Shown: in pieces, positions 11,503-24,093 of the stretch | Position numbering within the stretch: position 1 is the first letter of the stretch | Layout of the letters: the number at the start of each line of letters is the position of its first letter | Source of the DNA: Chaunax sp. Z400 | Lineage: Eukaryota > Chordata > Actinopteri > Lophiiformes > Chaunacidae | Assembly: GCA_037577475.1 (NCBI GenBank) | Contig: CM075188.1 | Coordinates: 18,891,001 to 18,955,000 of the forward strand | Reading direction: 5' to 3' | Length of the DNA: 64,000 nt | Position numbers and translations under genes: made by a program | The notes under the pieces: model-generated | What the model was told of the DNA's origin: nothing | What the model saw: the letters and a program-made list of their open reading frames with translations, nothing else | Database searches by the model: none

Positions 11503-13824
11503 GTGCACAGGTGGGAAGGGGCATTTTGAAAAAAAGCTGTATTATTTCTTCTAATTGTAAACAACAAAGGTTACACTAGCCACATTTAGCCTATATACCA
11601 GCAAATACTATTTTATTGCTCAACATCTAGGCCCATTGTAAACGTCACAGTCCTTTATATGTCTCTATTGACCCTGAATCCATATTTCTACCAGGTAAAA
11701 AAAAAAGAAGTTTTTCTTATAAACGACTATATACCAACATGCTGCTGTCGCTCACAGAGTCTGACATAGTAAAGGTCCTTGACTGATTGATTTCACATTA
11801 TATGCTACTGCTGTTGATTCTCAGCAGCTAGAATAATAATATTGTTCCACAAGGAGCTGCTGCCCATCAGGCTAGCTATTATCACTGGGGCTGTAGCTGC
11901 CTCTGAAGGCTAATTTAGACACAACTTTGGAAGCAGGAGCAAGAGAGCATTTGACTCTTTGGCAAGCACTGTAATAAAAGGCCTGGCATTGTTGGCTTCC
12001 TTATTCTGGAGATATGTATGCAGTGTTTTGACAAATCACTCAAATGCAGATAGAGATAATATCCATTTGTTATATGCTGACTATTTACTAATCCTGAATA
12101 TACAAATGATTAATTTGCAGTATAATGCAACTACTTTTCTAATGCCTGTGGGGGAAGATGATTGATTGTGTCACCCCCTCTGCTAAATTGCCCTCTTTTA
12201 GAAGTGGGCCCATTAAAATCGAGGAAAGAGATGTTTAACATGGTCTCTGCTCTTCAGGATAACCTATTAAACCCAAAGCATTTCTACTGGACTGTACTCA
12301 GCAGTGAAGTTTGGAACAGAAATGCAATTATTTTAAGCAAGTCTGCTGTCTGCATTGACTCCTCATAGTTCTGAGCTCCAGCTCTCTGACATCAGTGAGG
12401 TCTATTTCTCTAATTAGCATACAGTATTTTTTAAATGAAAGGCTCTATACGTACACTTTCAATTGGTATTAATACATGTTGTTTCCCCATCATTTTGTAG
12501 CACTATAGCAACCGAATGCCCTAGACTTTTGGGCAGTCTTTTTGAAAGACCAAAATAAGCAAAAAAATATTTGTTTGAATTTTAACATTTACTGTATAGT
12601 CATTTTTAGGCAGCTTAAATAACTGAATGTTTGATCTCGTTGGTTGAGATCTATCATAAATGGAAGAAAGGTGTAGAAAAGGACCTTATAGCACTGCAGT
12701 GAAATGCAGCCATTATTGATGTTCCTGCTCCTGTGTGTGGAGAGTCACATTTGAATTGATATTTCAGACACAATGTAATAAATTCAGTTCTGCGCTCTGA
12801 AAACATTTTTTTCAATGGCTTGCACATAGCCTTGACGGCTTTTTGCTGTGTCGAGCAAAATAGCCAAACAAAACGCTGCTCAGCATAGTCACTGATCCCA
12901 GTGGCGAACACAGCTCAAATTGATTTGTCTGAATGCCCCATAAACATGCAGACAAGGTGATGCATTGATAATTTGAAGGAACATATTTTCGCTGTGGAAA
13001 CATCTACGAATTCAATGGCTTTCAGAAATTTCTTTGAATTCTTAAAGTAAATGGTATTTTAAAAGTTGCATATTACGCAGAATGTGGGTTTTCATGACTT
13101 TTCAACAACAACAGTGTTTAGATATCCCTTAATGTGTAAAGACAGCCTCTAGATGTCTATATTTCTTTTCAAACCTTTGGATTATCTTAAAAATGGAGGG
13201 TCACAAAGATTACATTTTTTCTTGTCTCATGAAAAACTGAGCATTTTTTTTGTAGCCAATGAACTATAATGGAATCTTGAAAAAATACATTAATAAAACA
13301 ACTGCAAGTCTGCATTTAAATCACAAGCTAAATGCTTAATTTTCTGCCTCTGTCCCACTATACATTTATGACAGATAAGAGGGGATTTAGGAAATATTTA
13401 CACAGGTAAGCCCCACAGAAAAGCAAGTGTGACTTTGTGCTGTGAAATGGTGAAATGAATCACGCTAAATTAGGGTGCATGTGTAGGTGCAATGCCGTCT
13501 TAGCACTGGAATGATGCAGACAGACAGAGAGAAAGACGGAACAGGTGACGCAGTTTGGTTAGTGTGTTTGTTTCTTGCTTGTAAATAGAACTTTTGACCT
13601 CATTTCCACCCCAACACCTGCCAATGCAGCAATCTATGGACACAAGTGAAACGACAGGGAAATAAAGGGACAGTAAGTGAGAGAGAGAGAGACAGAAAGC
13701 TAGTTACTGTGCCTCCCTTGCTGACTTGTAGTGATTATTGTGACTGCTCTGATTAATAAATATAGAGCTTTATTTGTGATGCCACTTTAGTTCAGTTTAT
13801 TTTAATAGCCTTAGGTGTTCACCA
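11503..13824. other. Non-coding stretch
   Basis: No gene seen. It holds a short GA run at 13679-13692 and A/T-rich single-copy-looking sequence. Plus-strand open frames of 68 codons around 11959-12368 are of chance length. Confidence 0.5.
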
Positions 13825-14270
13825 ATGTGCTCCAGGTACTGTGGATTTTTTGATGCATTCTGTGACTTTTTCTCTCCCGCTGACTCGCTGGAAATCCCCT
13901 TCTCCGTTTGCTGATTCACAAATGAATCACTGGCTGACAGCAATGATGATGAAAACAACACTGAGAAGAACAATAATGATAACAACGTTAACAGTGGCAA
14001 TGGAGATAATCACAATGAAGCCGCTGGTGTTGCAATTGACATGGAAGTCAGGTGGTGAGATGAGTTTACTGACTCTGTCTCAGCGACACTGATCCAAACA
14101 TCGATACTGATGATCATTTACATGAAAACATTAGTACTGAGGATGGAGTTGATGGAAAAGACAGTCAGCCTGAGAAATATTTGTATTTTAAGAATAAGCC
14201 AATGTTCCAAAATTCTGATAAACCATTCTACAGATTGAAGCATCCCATGAACCCTTCCTTGCCTTCTTAC
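13825..14270 (+). pseudogene. Possible decayed acidic, Asn-rich coding fragment
   Basis: From the ATG at 13825 one plus frame reads through a Phe-rich start, meets a TGA at 13912, then gives an acidic Asn/Asp-rich stretch (13921-14055) ending at TGA 14056. A neighbouring frame (14073-14270) continues an acidic reading containing EKYLYFKNKP and ends at TGA. Two stops and one frame change would be needed to see a single ancestral protein. I recognise no family. The Asn/Asp richness could equally come from a decayed AATGAT-type low-complexity tract. The antisense frame looks like a signal peptide only because it mirrors this tract. Confidence 0.2.
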
Positions 14271-14277
14271 TGATATC

Positions 14278-14313
14278 TGCTCTGGATAAGAGCATCTGCT
14301 GATACTTAAAATG
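14278..14313 (+). repeat. Teleost repeat tail (GGATAAGAGCATCTGCT)
   Basis: The string TCTGGATAAGAGCATCTGCT followed by GATACTTAAAATGC matches a short motif found near the ends of dispersed elements in many fish genomes, remembered as GGATAAAAGCGTCTGCTAAATG. Only this tail is readable here. Confidence 0.5.
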
Positions 14314-17300
14314 CAAATGATATTCACAATGGCCCAGGGACGAGAGCAGCTCAGCCCTGATTTTGTATTTGGTTTGGACGTATGGAAATATGTCATAGAT
14401 GTGAAGTTGAGTACAGAAGGTTTGAGGAAGACAAGCAGGTCTCTGTTCTCCTGTGGAATGCATTTTCAGGCAATCTGCTTGATGAGGTCTGCAGTTGTGT
14501 TTGTGAATGGTTTTTGCCATAATGTAAGAACTTGGTGCTGAAAGTTAAATGATGCACATGTGGATGCCCATATGGAATAAAAAACACAGCTGATAATAGT
14601 TACAGTCCTTAGCTGAAATCACTTGCAAACACAGCAACAATGCACATGTGTAACACAATTACTCTGGTAGAGAGCCGACAGTACCAACTCTTTTATTGTA
14701 ATGAATAGGTACACATCCTCTCCTCCTCTCTACTATTAAATTAATCCTCCCCCCTGCTGATTCTTTATGTGACAAGTTTGCCATTCAACTCTGAAAAGCA
14801 TAAGATTATTGTAATCACGTGGATACGCTCTCCCTCCATATTACCAGCATTACATTTGTGACCCCTAAAATGAGAGAGCAACGATCACTTAGCAACCCAT
14901 ACCAACAATAAAAACCTCCAATTGAAGAGGCTCATACTGGCATATTAGTTGGGAATGTGCTTTTGCTCTCTGCCTGCACAATTTGCATTGTTGGAAAATA
15001 GGTGAAGGCGCCAGGCAGATGGTTCAAATTGATTGTTCTATTCATATAGCTGAATGTCTGAACAGTTAATCCTGAAATACCCTGCCAGTGCCAAAGCTTG
15101 TCTGCTTCTGGCATCACTGCTAAGTCTATGCAAAGATCAAGCCATGCATTCAATGTTTAATCACAGTGTTGATTGTAACATAGAACATGTACAAAACAAT
15201 GTGTGCTCAAGATATGGCACCATACATGTGCCAAAATATAGTTTACTGACAAGCAATTTTATATAAAAAATATTTTTCAAATTAAGCTTCATTAATTTTT
15301 TTTAATAAATTCTTGCAATTGCAACTTTAATAAAAAAAGAAAGAAAAATTCTTGAGCAACATTTAGTGTGTATCCAAATACTAATATTGGCAGTGCTAAG
15401 TTAACATTATTAGCAGTATCAATGAGTCTACCTACTTTGTTTATGTCAGTATAGAACCTCTAGTGGTAGTAGTACTGGTTCTAATCAAGGGTGAAATATG
15501 CATTCAGAGATAATGAGAAAATGGTCTACATTAAAAACTGCTCAATGAGAGCCAGACTAAGATGCAGTTGTGGTTAATAGTACTTATTTACTTATTACTT
15601 AAGTACTTATTTAGCGGTAATAATTGTAATAGCAATACTACTAGTAGTAGTTATAAGCCGGGTTCAATTTCAAAGTCTGTTAACAGTTAAAAAGGACAGG
15701 TCTCAACCACTAGCTGAACATGAATGGACCAATCAGAACAGAGGAATACAGTGATTAGAGCTTCAATTAGCTAATCAACATCAGCTGGGTGAGGGCTGAA
15801 AATGCCAACTCATTGATCAGGTGCAATTACTTTTACTTTATTACTTTTTATTACTCTTCCATATCACTGCCAATATTAAAATTTTTCTATTTCCATTTTA
15901 GTTTATTTATAGTTTACTCTCTTACTCAACTTGTCTTAATTCTATGGCCATTCTATTAGTCACTGCTTCTTGCTTGCATTTACTCCCTATACACTTCACT
16001 TTATATTTGTATTTTTCACTTATATTTCATACTGTATTTTTTTATTCTGTTATTGTATTGTATTGTTTCTGTAATTATCTTATCTTATCTTTTCTTATCT
16101 AAACTTTTAGTCATGTTTCGTTGTCAAGGTATTGAAAAAAAAACACTGAACATGGAACAATTTTTATTTATTTATTTATTAATTTATTTGTGATTTTTCA
16201 CAAAAACGGCTTGTCAAATCACAACCCAAAGACATTGCACACCATTCCCAATCAATCTGCACACTTTGATGCGCAGATTGATAGATTGTGGTGCAGCAAA
16301 AGGTGTACTGAGGAATGAAAATCAGCGCGCGCATATTTTACACATCAGGGATACAGAATGAGCAAAATCATCTTTCAGAGAGGCTGTGCATTTCTGATAA
16401 TTTGGGATTTCTTTTTGCAGCGCATTATACAAAGTTCACTTTCCACCCTTACCTCCCACGTCTGTGTATACCTACGGGATTAGCCCTTTACCCTATATGC
16501 TAACATTTTTGAGGGTTCCAAAAGCCGGGGCCGCGGAGTTCAAACAAGCCCCAGACCCCAAGCAAGCTCCCTGAAGGAAACTTAGAACTCATCGGTTCTG
16601 CATATCCTCAGCTTCCTTGACGGTGTTGGACCCCTTCATAAGCATGTCACATCAATAAAGCTGACCCAGTGGGGAGCAGAGGCAGGAACATGGCATCAAG
16701 CAGCGGTCCCTGGTGTAAAGATACATGGGTTGGAGAATGGGAGAATGGCTTAAATAATTAGGACCTTTGGGTCTTGCTCACTGGACTGTGTGGATGATGT
16801 TGACGATTGATCACCATAACTGCTGCAGGAATCTGATGAGCCCAAAAAGAACAGCGTCCTTGGGTGTTTGTATTATGTGCATTTTAAGTGCTTTTTTATG
16901 TGCTAACAAATGCTATGAGGAAGGTTAAAAGGGACCATTTCATTAGAAAGATAAAAAATGCCCCAGGTTCACGGGCAGAGAATTCTATTTTGCTATGTTT
17001 GTGCTTACAGGCTGAGTCAATCACCATTAGCCAGTGTCAGCCTCATTTGCTCTTTGCCGCTCCCTCTGGTGTTTGTCATCCCTGCCTCTTGACCACCTAT
17101 TAACAAAGACAGTGAGATAGTGTAACCAAATACACGTTGCAATAATAAGGGGGATTTACACAGGAATTGGGGTCAATCAAGAAGAAGCTTTTCTCTTCCT
17201 CTTAACTTGCATGCTGATTAATGAGCGAAGCAGATTTTATCTACTTTGTTATTAACTTCTCTCCCTCCGTGACTCTTTTGCTCCCTCTCCATCTTCCTCT

Positions 17301-18456
17301 CACACATTCCCAGAGTCTTACCTCATCTAATGAAGATGTGCCTCCAATTTGTATTTTCAGCCGTCTTTTCTTCTCTCTCCAAATAGCTCCCCTGATGATG
17401 TGTGTTTCTTAAATAAACCTGATTACTTAGATGCTCATTTTCTCCTTTGAAGTCCCGCTGTGTTTAAATGCGTTTCGCTTTTTTTTCTTCCTAGCATCCA
17501 GACGTGGATGAAGTATTTTAGAAATAAATGTCTGACCCGCTGTAAGCTACTAGGAACAACACATGCAAGTGGTGTCAGTCAGAAAGTTCAACACCATACA
17601 ATTATTGTTCCTTAGTAGCCTATTTTTTACAAGTCTTGGTATCAAATCTTGATTCTTTCTGTACAAACCTTTGCTTGAATCAAATCCTGATTATTGCACA
17701 GATGTACATAAAAACAAAAATATACAAATCTATTATGTGAAATGACTCAAAATGAGGATCTGGATGCCCATCACCTACAGACGCTGAGGCTCTTTAAATA
17801 ATAATAAATAAGACGTGTACTTCGTACAAATGATCCATAATAACTTTCAATTGACTGCTGCTTAAAAACTGTATAATTTTCAAGAGAAATGATTTACATT
17901 TTCCACTGCTTACTGACACAAAATGATGAATTAAATATTCATTGTTGCAAATTATACACACAACAGATCACTAAAATATTATCAGGTAATATAAATGTTA
18001 TTGATAATGCCATTTACTCCAAGATAAGTAGTCAAGGCTCTGCTCTTTCCTGCACAGCTACAACTCAAAACCACTTCAAAGCTGTAGTTGCTGCTCTACA
18101 GTAATTTCAGTCTTCACTCATCTCTAACAAGGAAACGTTGCATACTAATCATATGCTGCTGTAAATGGCTGCACATTCAGCAACACTTGTGTATTGCACT
18201 TGAAGGTTATTGGAGTGGAAAGATTTGATTGGATTATTGATATACATTTAATTCCCTCTTAGGCCTACAGATGTCAATAATGGTGATAAATAGCTCATAA
18301 TTACCTTCCAGAGACCTCACTGTTTACATGATACTGTGGGTCTTGTCATGATGGTCTAAATCCTATCCATCTGGTACCATAAGACTTTTGAAGTGAATTA
18401 CTTTTATTTGGAAATAAATTAATTGATTCAGCTATGAATGCTGTCTGAACTACTTC

Positions 18457-18459
<3 letters not shown>
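14314..18459. other. Long AT-rich non-coding stretch
   Basis: No gene or recognisable transposon. It contains TACTTATT-type short direct repeats and a 14-base palindrome near 15585-15650, TTTATTTATTTATT near 16160, and degenerate TATTGTATTG and CTTATCTTAT runs near 16050-16100. Pyrimidine-rich sequence at 17250-17400 gives a Leu/Ser-rich open frame by composition. Confidence 0.5.
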
Positions 18460-18522
<63 letters not shown>

Positions 18523-18538
18523 CTCTCTCTCTCTCTCT
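18460..18538. repeat. Compound CA-CT microsatellite
   Basis: About 30 CA units to 18519 run directly into about 10 CT units, followed by degenerate CTCTGT sequence to about 18570. A compound simple repeat, probably length-polymorphic. Confidence 0.97.
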
Positions 18539-18570
18539 GTCTCAGTCTGTGTGAGTCTCTCTGTCTCTCC

Positions 18571-20218
18571 AGTTTTGTGTCTTGAGTTACAGGGTAACTG
18601 GAGCTGTGTTAGTGTGTGGCGTTCTTCAATCCCCCAGAGGACCTGAGCTCCATGTTATGGTTTCCATCAGTCTTGTGCAGAGTTGGAAAGACAGTGTCCG
18701 TGTGTATGTGCTATTCAGAGTGGACTTCCAAATTGGCTAAGGGTTGCCCATTATTTCTTAACCACGATGATTCTCACATTTTACTGAAAATGTGTGAGAC
18801 TGAGAATGTGCTTGACAAATGCTGCAAGTCAATCGGCCTGAGTTAAGCATTGTTACAGTTACATTGTTACATTGTTAGAACTTATGACCTCATTCACTCT
18901 TTTTCTGACATCTAACATTTTCTCCCAACTTTTTTTTTTCCCCCCATTGTGTACACAGTAGTAAAGTCTCTGGATTTTGTTAAGTTGAAGTATTTGCAAA
19001 GTGTACCGTACAGTCTGTTGCCTGATATTCCATATGGTTGACAGTAATTTTAATATGAATATCGTTCACTGCTGATCTCAACCTCTCACCATCTATGTCA
19101 TACAGTGGATGTTGGAGTTTTTAAGTATCCATCAATAAAACATGAGTAGGTGATGAAACAACAAACAAAAATGCACTCTGGCCTATGCTTTCAACATGCT
19201 ACAAGACAAAACATGTCACACATATGGGAAAAAAAATATTCCTTTGTTTATCATGGGCTTTTAACACAGCAAGGGGACCTGAGAGGGTGATTCCATTTTC
19301 ACTTTTTGGCCGAATAGCAAACATTTCATTTTTCATCACTTAAGCTCTCCAATGAGTTCATAAGTATAATATGCAAGATTTTATTTTCCTTGACTAGTCA
19401 AAGTGTTCTTAGAAAAAGTTCCCATAGCAATACTACCGCGTGAGACTCAGGGTAACGAATAACTCCACTGCCACCGGAGCAAATGTAGGAGCAGACAGTA
19501 AATGCAGGAAATCAGACTGACAGTTCTGTCCAGGTTTTTATGCTTCGTTGTACTTTTGTTCCGCTGTTGCTTTTGGTCAAATGGAGCTGGTTCACACTCC
19601 AGAACATGAAATACTGTACATTATGAAAAGACCAGTTTCAACCAGAGAGATTTAACCATGTATTCAAGGGTCCTGGAGAAAATTGTGTAAAAAAAAATAT
19701 TTTCAGCTAATAAACAGGTACTGTAACTCTGATGTTGCAACATTATGGTTGTGACTGACGACTGGATAAAATCCTTTTAAGATGTTTGAGGTAATTTATA
19801 GCAATGTTGAGCATTTCTTTGTGGCCTGTTGAGCAGTGTTGTCTGATATTTACCTACAGTAAAAACCTAAATGATATTTGGATGACATGATATTCAGTAC
19901 CAATGGGCTGAATTGAAGATGGACAATATTTCTTTCTAATGCTGTACTTATTTAAAAGAGATCAATTATTTTGTTTCTAAGCTAAATTTATTGATATATG
20001 GTTCATGATTAAAATGAACCACATAGTTCAGGTAGAGCACTGAAGTGATGCTTGTACAAACTGGTATCAGTTGTACATGATTCACAGTGATTGGCTCTTT
20101 CACAGCTGCGCGGCTCATAACATCCAATCATAATCCTGCACACTGCGGACATTATAACCATTTGATAATTAGTCTACTGATCATGTTAATGTCAATGCTG
20201 CTCCCTGCAGCTGAGTTC
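18571..20218. other. Non-coding stretch
   Basis: No gene seen. Pyrimidine run near 18928-18946. The rest is AT-rich sequence with no recognisable element. Confidence 0.5.
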
Positions 20219-20412
20219 ATAAGAAGCTTTATTTGTCACATACATTGGTACAATGTAGCGAAATTCTTTCTCTGCATTTGACCCATCCCTGAGGAGCAGT
20301 GGGCAGCTAGTGCAGCGCCCGGGGAGCAGTTTGGGGTTCAGTATCTTGGGGATTGAACCACCGACCTTCTGATAAGTGGACATCTGTTCTTACCCCCTAG
20401 GCCACAGTCACC
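20219..20412 (-). mobile_element. tRNA-derived SINE, AFC-like, minus strand
   Basis: Read on the minus strand, the element starts with a tRNA-like head with an A-box-like TGGCCTAGGGGGTA and a B box GGTTCAATCCC (plus-strand 20349-20359). It continues through GAACCCCAAACTGCTCCCCG and CCCACTGCTCCTCAGGGATG, and ends with AAAGAATTTCGC and an AATAAAGCTTC tail. The body closely matches the SINE at 57.05 kb. The resemblance to AFC-type teleost SINEs is from memory. No clean target-site duplication was found, and it is too diverged to be a tRNA gene. Confidence 0.75.
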
Positions 20413-20644
20413 CCCCACCACCCCAACCTGCTTCCTAGGTGGTATATTGTCTTGTTTTGTATTGTATTGAAGATTTGATGCTCATGTAGGTACAAGTGGT
20501 TATTGAGGGGAAGGGGCTCTTTCAGGAAAATCCTTGTCGTTGTTTGGATTCTTTGAATGCTTCCTCAACCAGCTGGGCCTTTTCCACAAAATCAATAAGG
20601 TCTAAAATGCATGTTTATCATTCCGTCAGTACCATTATTACCTC

Positions 20645-20856
20645 TCGCCAAGGATGTTATGTGATCGGTTTGGTTTGTTTGTTTGTTAGCAGGATTACAC
20701 AGAAACTAATGGACGGGTTTTCATGAAATTCCCACCAAAGATGGACCCTAGGATATCCTAGAGGTGATTCAATTTTGGTGATAATCCGGATCAGGATCCA
20801 GGAATTTTTTTAAAGGGCTTTGGGGGACGTTTGTGCTCTCAGAGCGCTCTTGTCAT
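20645..20856 (+). repeat. Teleost dispersed repeat, family C copy 1
   Basis: Begins CGCCAAGGATGTTATG, continues with TTTGTTTGTTTGTTAGCAGGATTAC, ACTAATGGACGGGTTTTCATG, GATAATCCGGATCAGGATCC and GAATTTTTTTAAAGGGC, and ends GTGCTCTCAGAGCGCTCTTG. The class of this common fish repeat is unclear to me. A short ATT run (20857-20873) follows. This is the fullest of seven pieces in the window. Confidence 0.7.
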
Positions 20857-21459
20857 TATTGTTATTATTATTAAACTTGGGGTTAAGCTAGTTTGGTTGC
20901 TGTTACTACTATAACACTTGTAGAAACATCTTAAATCCCCGGTGGCCTTAACATCACATGACATGTGTAAGACAGCAGTAGCCTCAATCCTGACAGCCAA
21001 TGTGGCCAGCTTTGTTGTGGTCATCGTTGAAAAATCAAAGTTCTCTGTTAAGTCTGCGGTTTGCAAGGTCAAGGGCTCGATTGAGGGCTTTCCCTCAGAG
21101 GATTAAGATAGCAGAACACCCTCCTTATTTTTCAAAACGGATGGCGTGCTAATCTGAGTGCTCCTTCTGTGATCTTGTGACCACAGTTCTGGGGTCGAAG
21201 TAGCAGGCCACAGAATCACTCGTGGTTAAAATAAGTTCAACCCCTCAACCCCTTGTGCAAACCAACAGTTCTCCAGATGAAATGTAATGCTTTGTTGTAT
21301 ACACAGCACCTGGCTCTTCAGAAGTACTGCCATACCTATACTCAATGTTTCAATTATTTCAATTTGTAAAGACATTGTGATACAATGAAACATGACAAAT
21401 TGGAATTAGTGAAAATACTACAGTATATTGCCGATAACACAACTTTGGATCTAATTATT

Positions 21460-21695
21460 ACCAAGAAGGTTGGGCTGTTTTTCATTTGTCTGTCTATCTG
21501 TTTGTTTGTTTGTTTGTTAAGTAGTTAGCAGAATATTTCCGAAGTTCTAAATGGATTTCAAAGACATTTTGTAGAGAGGTGACCTTTGGAATGAGGAAGA
21601 GGTGATTAGACTTTGAGGCAGATCCGGATCTAGGTGCTGATCCATGAACATTTTTGAAGTCCTAGCAGAGGTATCTGCTGAGCGGAGTGTCTCTC
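21460..21695 (+). repeat. Teleost dispersed repeat, family C copy 2
   Basis: More diverged copy: ACCAAGAAGGTTGGGC, a TTTGTTTGTTTGTTTGTTAAG segment, CAGATCCGGATCTAGGTGCTG, GAACATTTTTGAAG and GCAGAGGTATCTGCTGAGCG. Same orientation and order of blocks as the copy at 20.65 kb. Confidence 0.6.
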
Positions 21696-22896
21696 TAATT
21701 TTCTCTATTCGTTTTAATGACATAATGCAAAACTCTAAGTAAAACAAAAGTGATGATAGTTAACGCAAAATGTTTTACACAATTTACAAGATGAGATCAT
21801 CCCTGATATCTGTGTGTTTGTTAAAGAAACCTCATTCTTTTCATATTCCTACAATAAACTGATTTGAAAGGTTAATATTATGTCAAGTGCTTTGTTTTAG
21901 TGAAACAGTGCTCCTGCTGACATACTAAGTGGAATTATTGCAGCATTCCATGCTGAACAAAAAACATGCATCTAATAAACTGCATGCACACGCACACTGG
22001 TTTGTGTCATTGCTAACACTTCGCCTGTGGCAGGTGTAGACAGACAAGAGAAACCTCCATACCCAATTGCATTGCTGACAGTTTACTTTCTCCTGCCAGT
22101 AATGCACTTCAGGGTGTATCCCGCTCTGTTCACTGTCTCCCTCCCGATCCTGCTCCACTAAATACAACAGATAATCAAAAGGAATCGGTATCTTAATAAT
22201 CTCTTAAACAGACATTAGCTGGAATTGAAGCCCAGGCTTCTATACTAGTGAGAGACCTTTCAACCTGTAAGTCACCTGTGCAGCACTCAATGATGGCTGT
22301 GCTCCATCTTACTGTGCCAGTAAGTCATGCCAGTGAGCAAGCTTGAAAATTAGCAAGGCAGATTTCTGCTGTAAATGGAAGTCAGCCATAATGAATGAAT
22401 AATGTCTGTTGTGTGTATGAACGGTTATCAGAGCAGTAGGTTTTCCCTACACTACTCTAAAGCTGTGTTTAACTGCCTATTTAGGTTTAAAGTTAATGAA
22501 ATTCATGCTGCTAACAGCGTTCTAGTGCTATGTTGTATTTACACAAGGGTTCACATCTTTCTCTCGCATACGGACAAACGGTGTTGACTGGGCGGCAATA
22601 TACGCAGAGTTTCAGCAGAGATCTGAGTAGATTCATCATCCGTTGTCATATTGCCATAATTTATGAGTGGCAGTAGAGATATGATCAGAGATGTGGCAGA
22701 GTAAATCGGATTCGCAAAGGTCACTGGCAAGGTCTAGGGGAGGGGTCCTTTATAACAGATTTTATCGATGTCCTTCAATCATGTTTGTGTGCGTGTGTGA
22801 GTGAGTGTGTGTGTGGTAAGTGACAGCAGGGATGGCAAGTGAGCACAGACGGAGGGACATAGGAATAAAGATGAAAAAATATCAAATATAAACGTA
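21696..22896. other. Non-coding stretch
   Basis: No gene seen. A short TG-rich run lies near 22785-22818. Confidence 0.5.
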
Positions 22897-24085
22897 AAAT
22901 AGTAACTTTATTTATACAGCACCTTTCAAAAACAAAGTTAAAAAAGTGCATGACTATTTAAACAAATAGCAATTAAAACAAATAATAACACCAAATAAAA
23001 CAAATAAGTAATATATATATATCGATAAAAACATGGTAAAATAGTTAAAACAATGACAACATTTAAGAAAAGCCATATGATAAAAGTGCATCTTAAGAAG
23101 AGCTGTTAAAGAGGATATTAAGTTTACCTGCCTGAGATCTCCAGGCGAGGAGTTCCACGGCTGGCGGGCCCAAAATGCAAAAGCCTGATCACATTTTGTG
23201 ACCAGTCAAGATTTTGGAACCACTAGGTCCCTGTTCAAAGATCTCAGGAAGCGATCAGGCTCATATGGGGTTAGTAGATCACAGGAGCCTGACCATTCCG
23301 GGCTTTAAAAATAAGGAGTAAAATCTTAAAATCAATTCTAAAACTCACAAGTAACCAGTGAAGGGAAGGAAGGACCGGTGTAATGTGGTCGCTCCTCTTT
23401 CTCTGTGTTAAAGCCTGGCGGCAGTGTATTTTGTATTAATTGCAGTCTTGTAGATATTACACTTGCTGATGCCGGAATAGAGTGCATTGCAATAGTCAAG
23501 TCTGGAAGACATAAATGCATGATGACCTTTTCTAAGTCAGCAGGAGTGAGGAATGACCTGATTTTGCTCAGCTGCCTCAGTTGAGCAAAACAGGACTGCT
23601 GTACTTTGGTCACCTGAGTATCAAAATATAGATCTGAATCAAACCTGACCCCTAGGTTGCGTGCCTCTTCGCACACATTTTTAGATAGGACGCCCAGACT
23701 GGAGGAGAGATTTTTAATGCTCCTAGTGGCGGGGCCAGATGGGGTAATAACAATTGTTTCAGAATTGGAGTCACTCAGCTGAAGAACATTTTCGGATATG
23801 ACATTTTTAATTTCAGTCAGACAGGGCATAATGTGAGAAACATCAGTGGTGCCAGATTTTAACGGAACATAGACTTGGGTGTCATCCTCATAACAATGGA
23901 AGTCTATGCCGTGACTACACAGGATTTGCCCCAAGGGTTGCATGTAAACAGTGAATGAGAGGGGACCTAAAATAGACCCCTGGGGCAGACAGTAGACAGT
24001 GAACCACCTGACCTGCTTATTTGCAATAACTGTTAAGATCTTTCCTTCGCGGCTAAAGATATGCATGCGCCTTTGTGTGCTCGGT
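22897..24085 (-). mobile_element. 5'-truncated L2 (Maui-like) LINE, minus strand
   Basis: The minus strand carries the end of an L2-clade non-LTR retrotransposon. It includes the C-terminal half of the reverse transcriptase, then a frame-disrupted HWLLVSFRIDFKILL segment (about 23280-23355), then a tail with GAAAGGTGCTGTATAAATAAAG (plus 22900-22935), which is the characteristic L2 3' end. Everything 5' of the RT catalytic region is missing, as expected for abortive target-primed reverse transcription. Upstream similarity fades at about 24080. No target-site duplication was identified. The tail lacks a long microsatellite, suggesting age. Confidence 0.88.
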
Positions 24086-24093
24086 TTGTTCAT
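23338..24093 (-). pseudogene. L2 LINE reverse transcriptase remnant
   Basis: A 251-codon open frame, far longer than others in the window. Residues about 37-45 read PQGSILGPL (RT motif before the palm), residues about 65-76 read FHCYEDDTQVYV, where the usual YADD catalytic box is YEDD with both aspartates kept, and residues about 126-135 read NLGVRFDSDL. RLQLIQN near 206-212 is also typical. The first ~30 residues and the last ~20 do not follow the family, and a frameshift near 23390 moves the downstream HWLPV-like segment out of frame. L2 ORF2 proteins are usually several times longer and carry an N-terminal endonuclease, absent here. The fragment cannot be functional, but it has stayed open by chance or is relatively young. 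Confidence 0.85.

Noticed and set aside
13797..14000. Minus-strand open frame resembling a signal peptide plus short secreted peptide
   Set aside because: The hydrophobic Leu/Ser run is the complement of an Asn/Asp-rich low-complexity tract. There is no cleavage-site context or family match.
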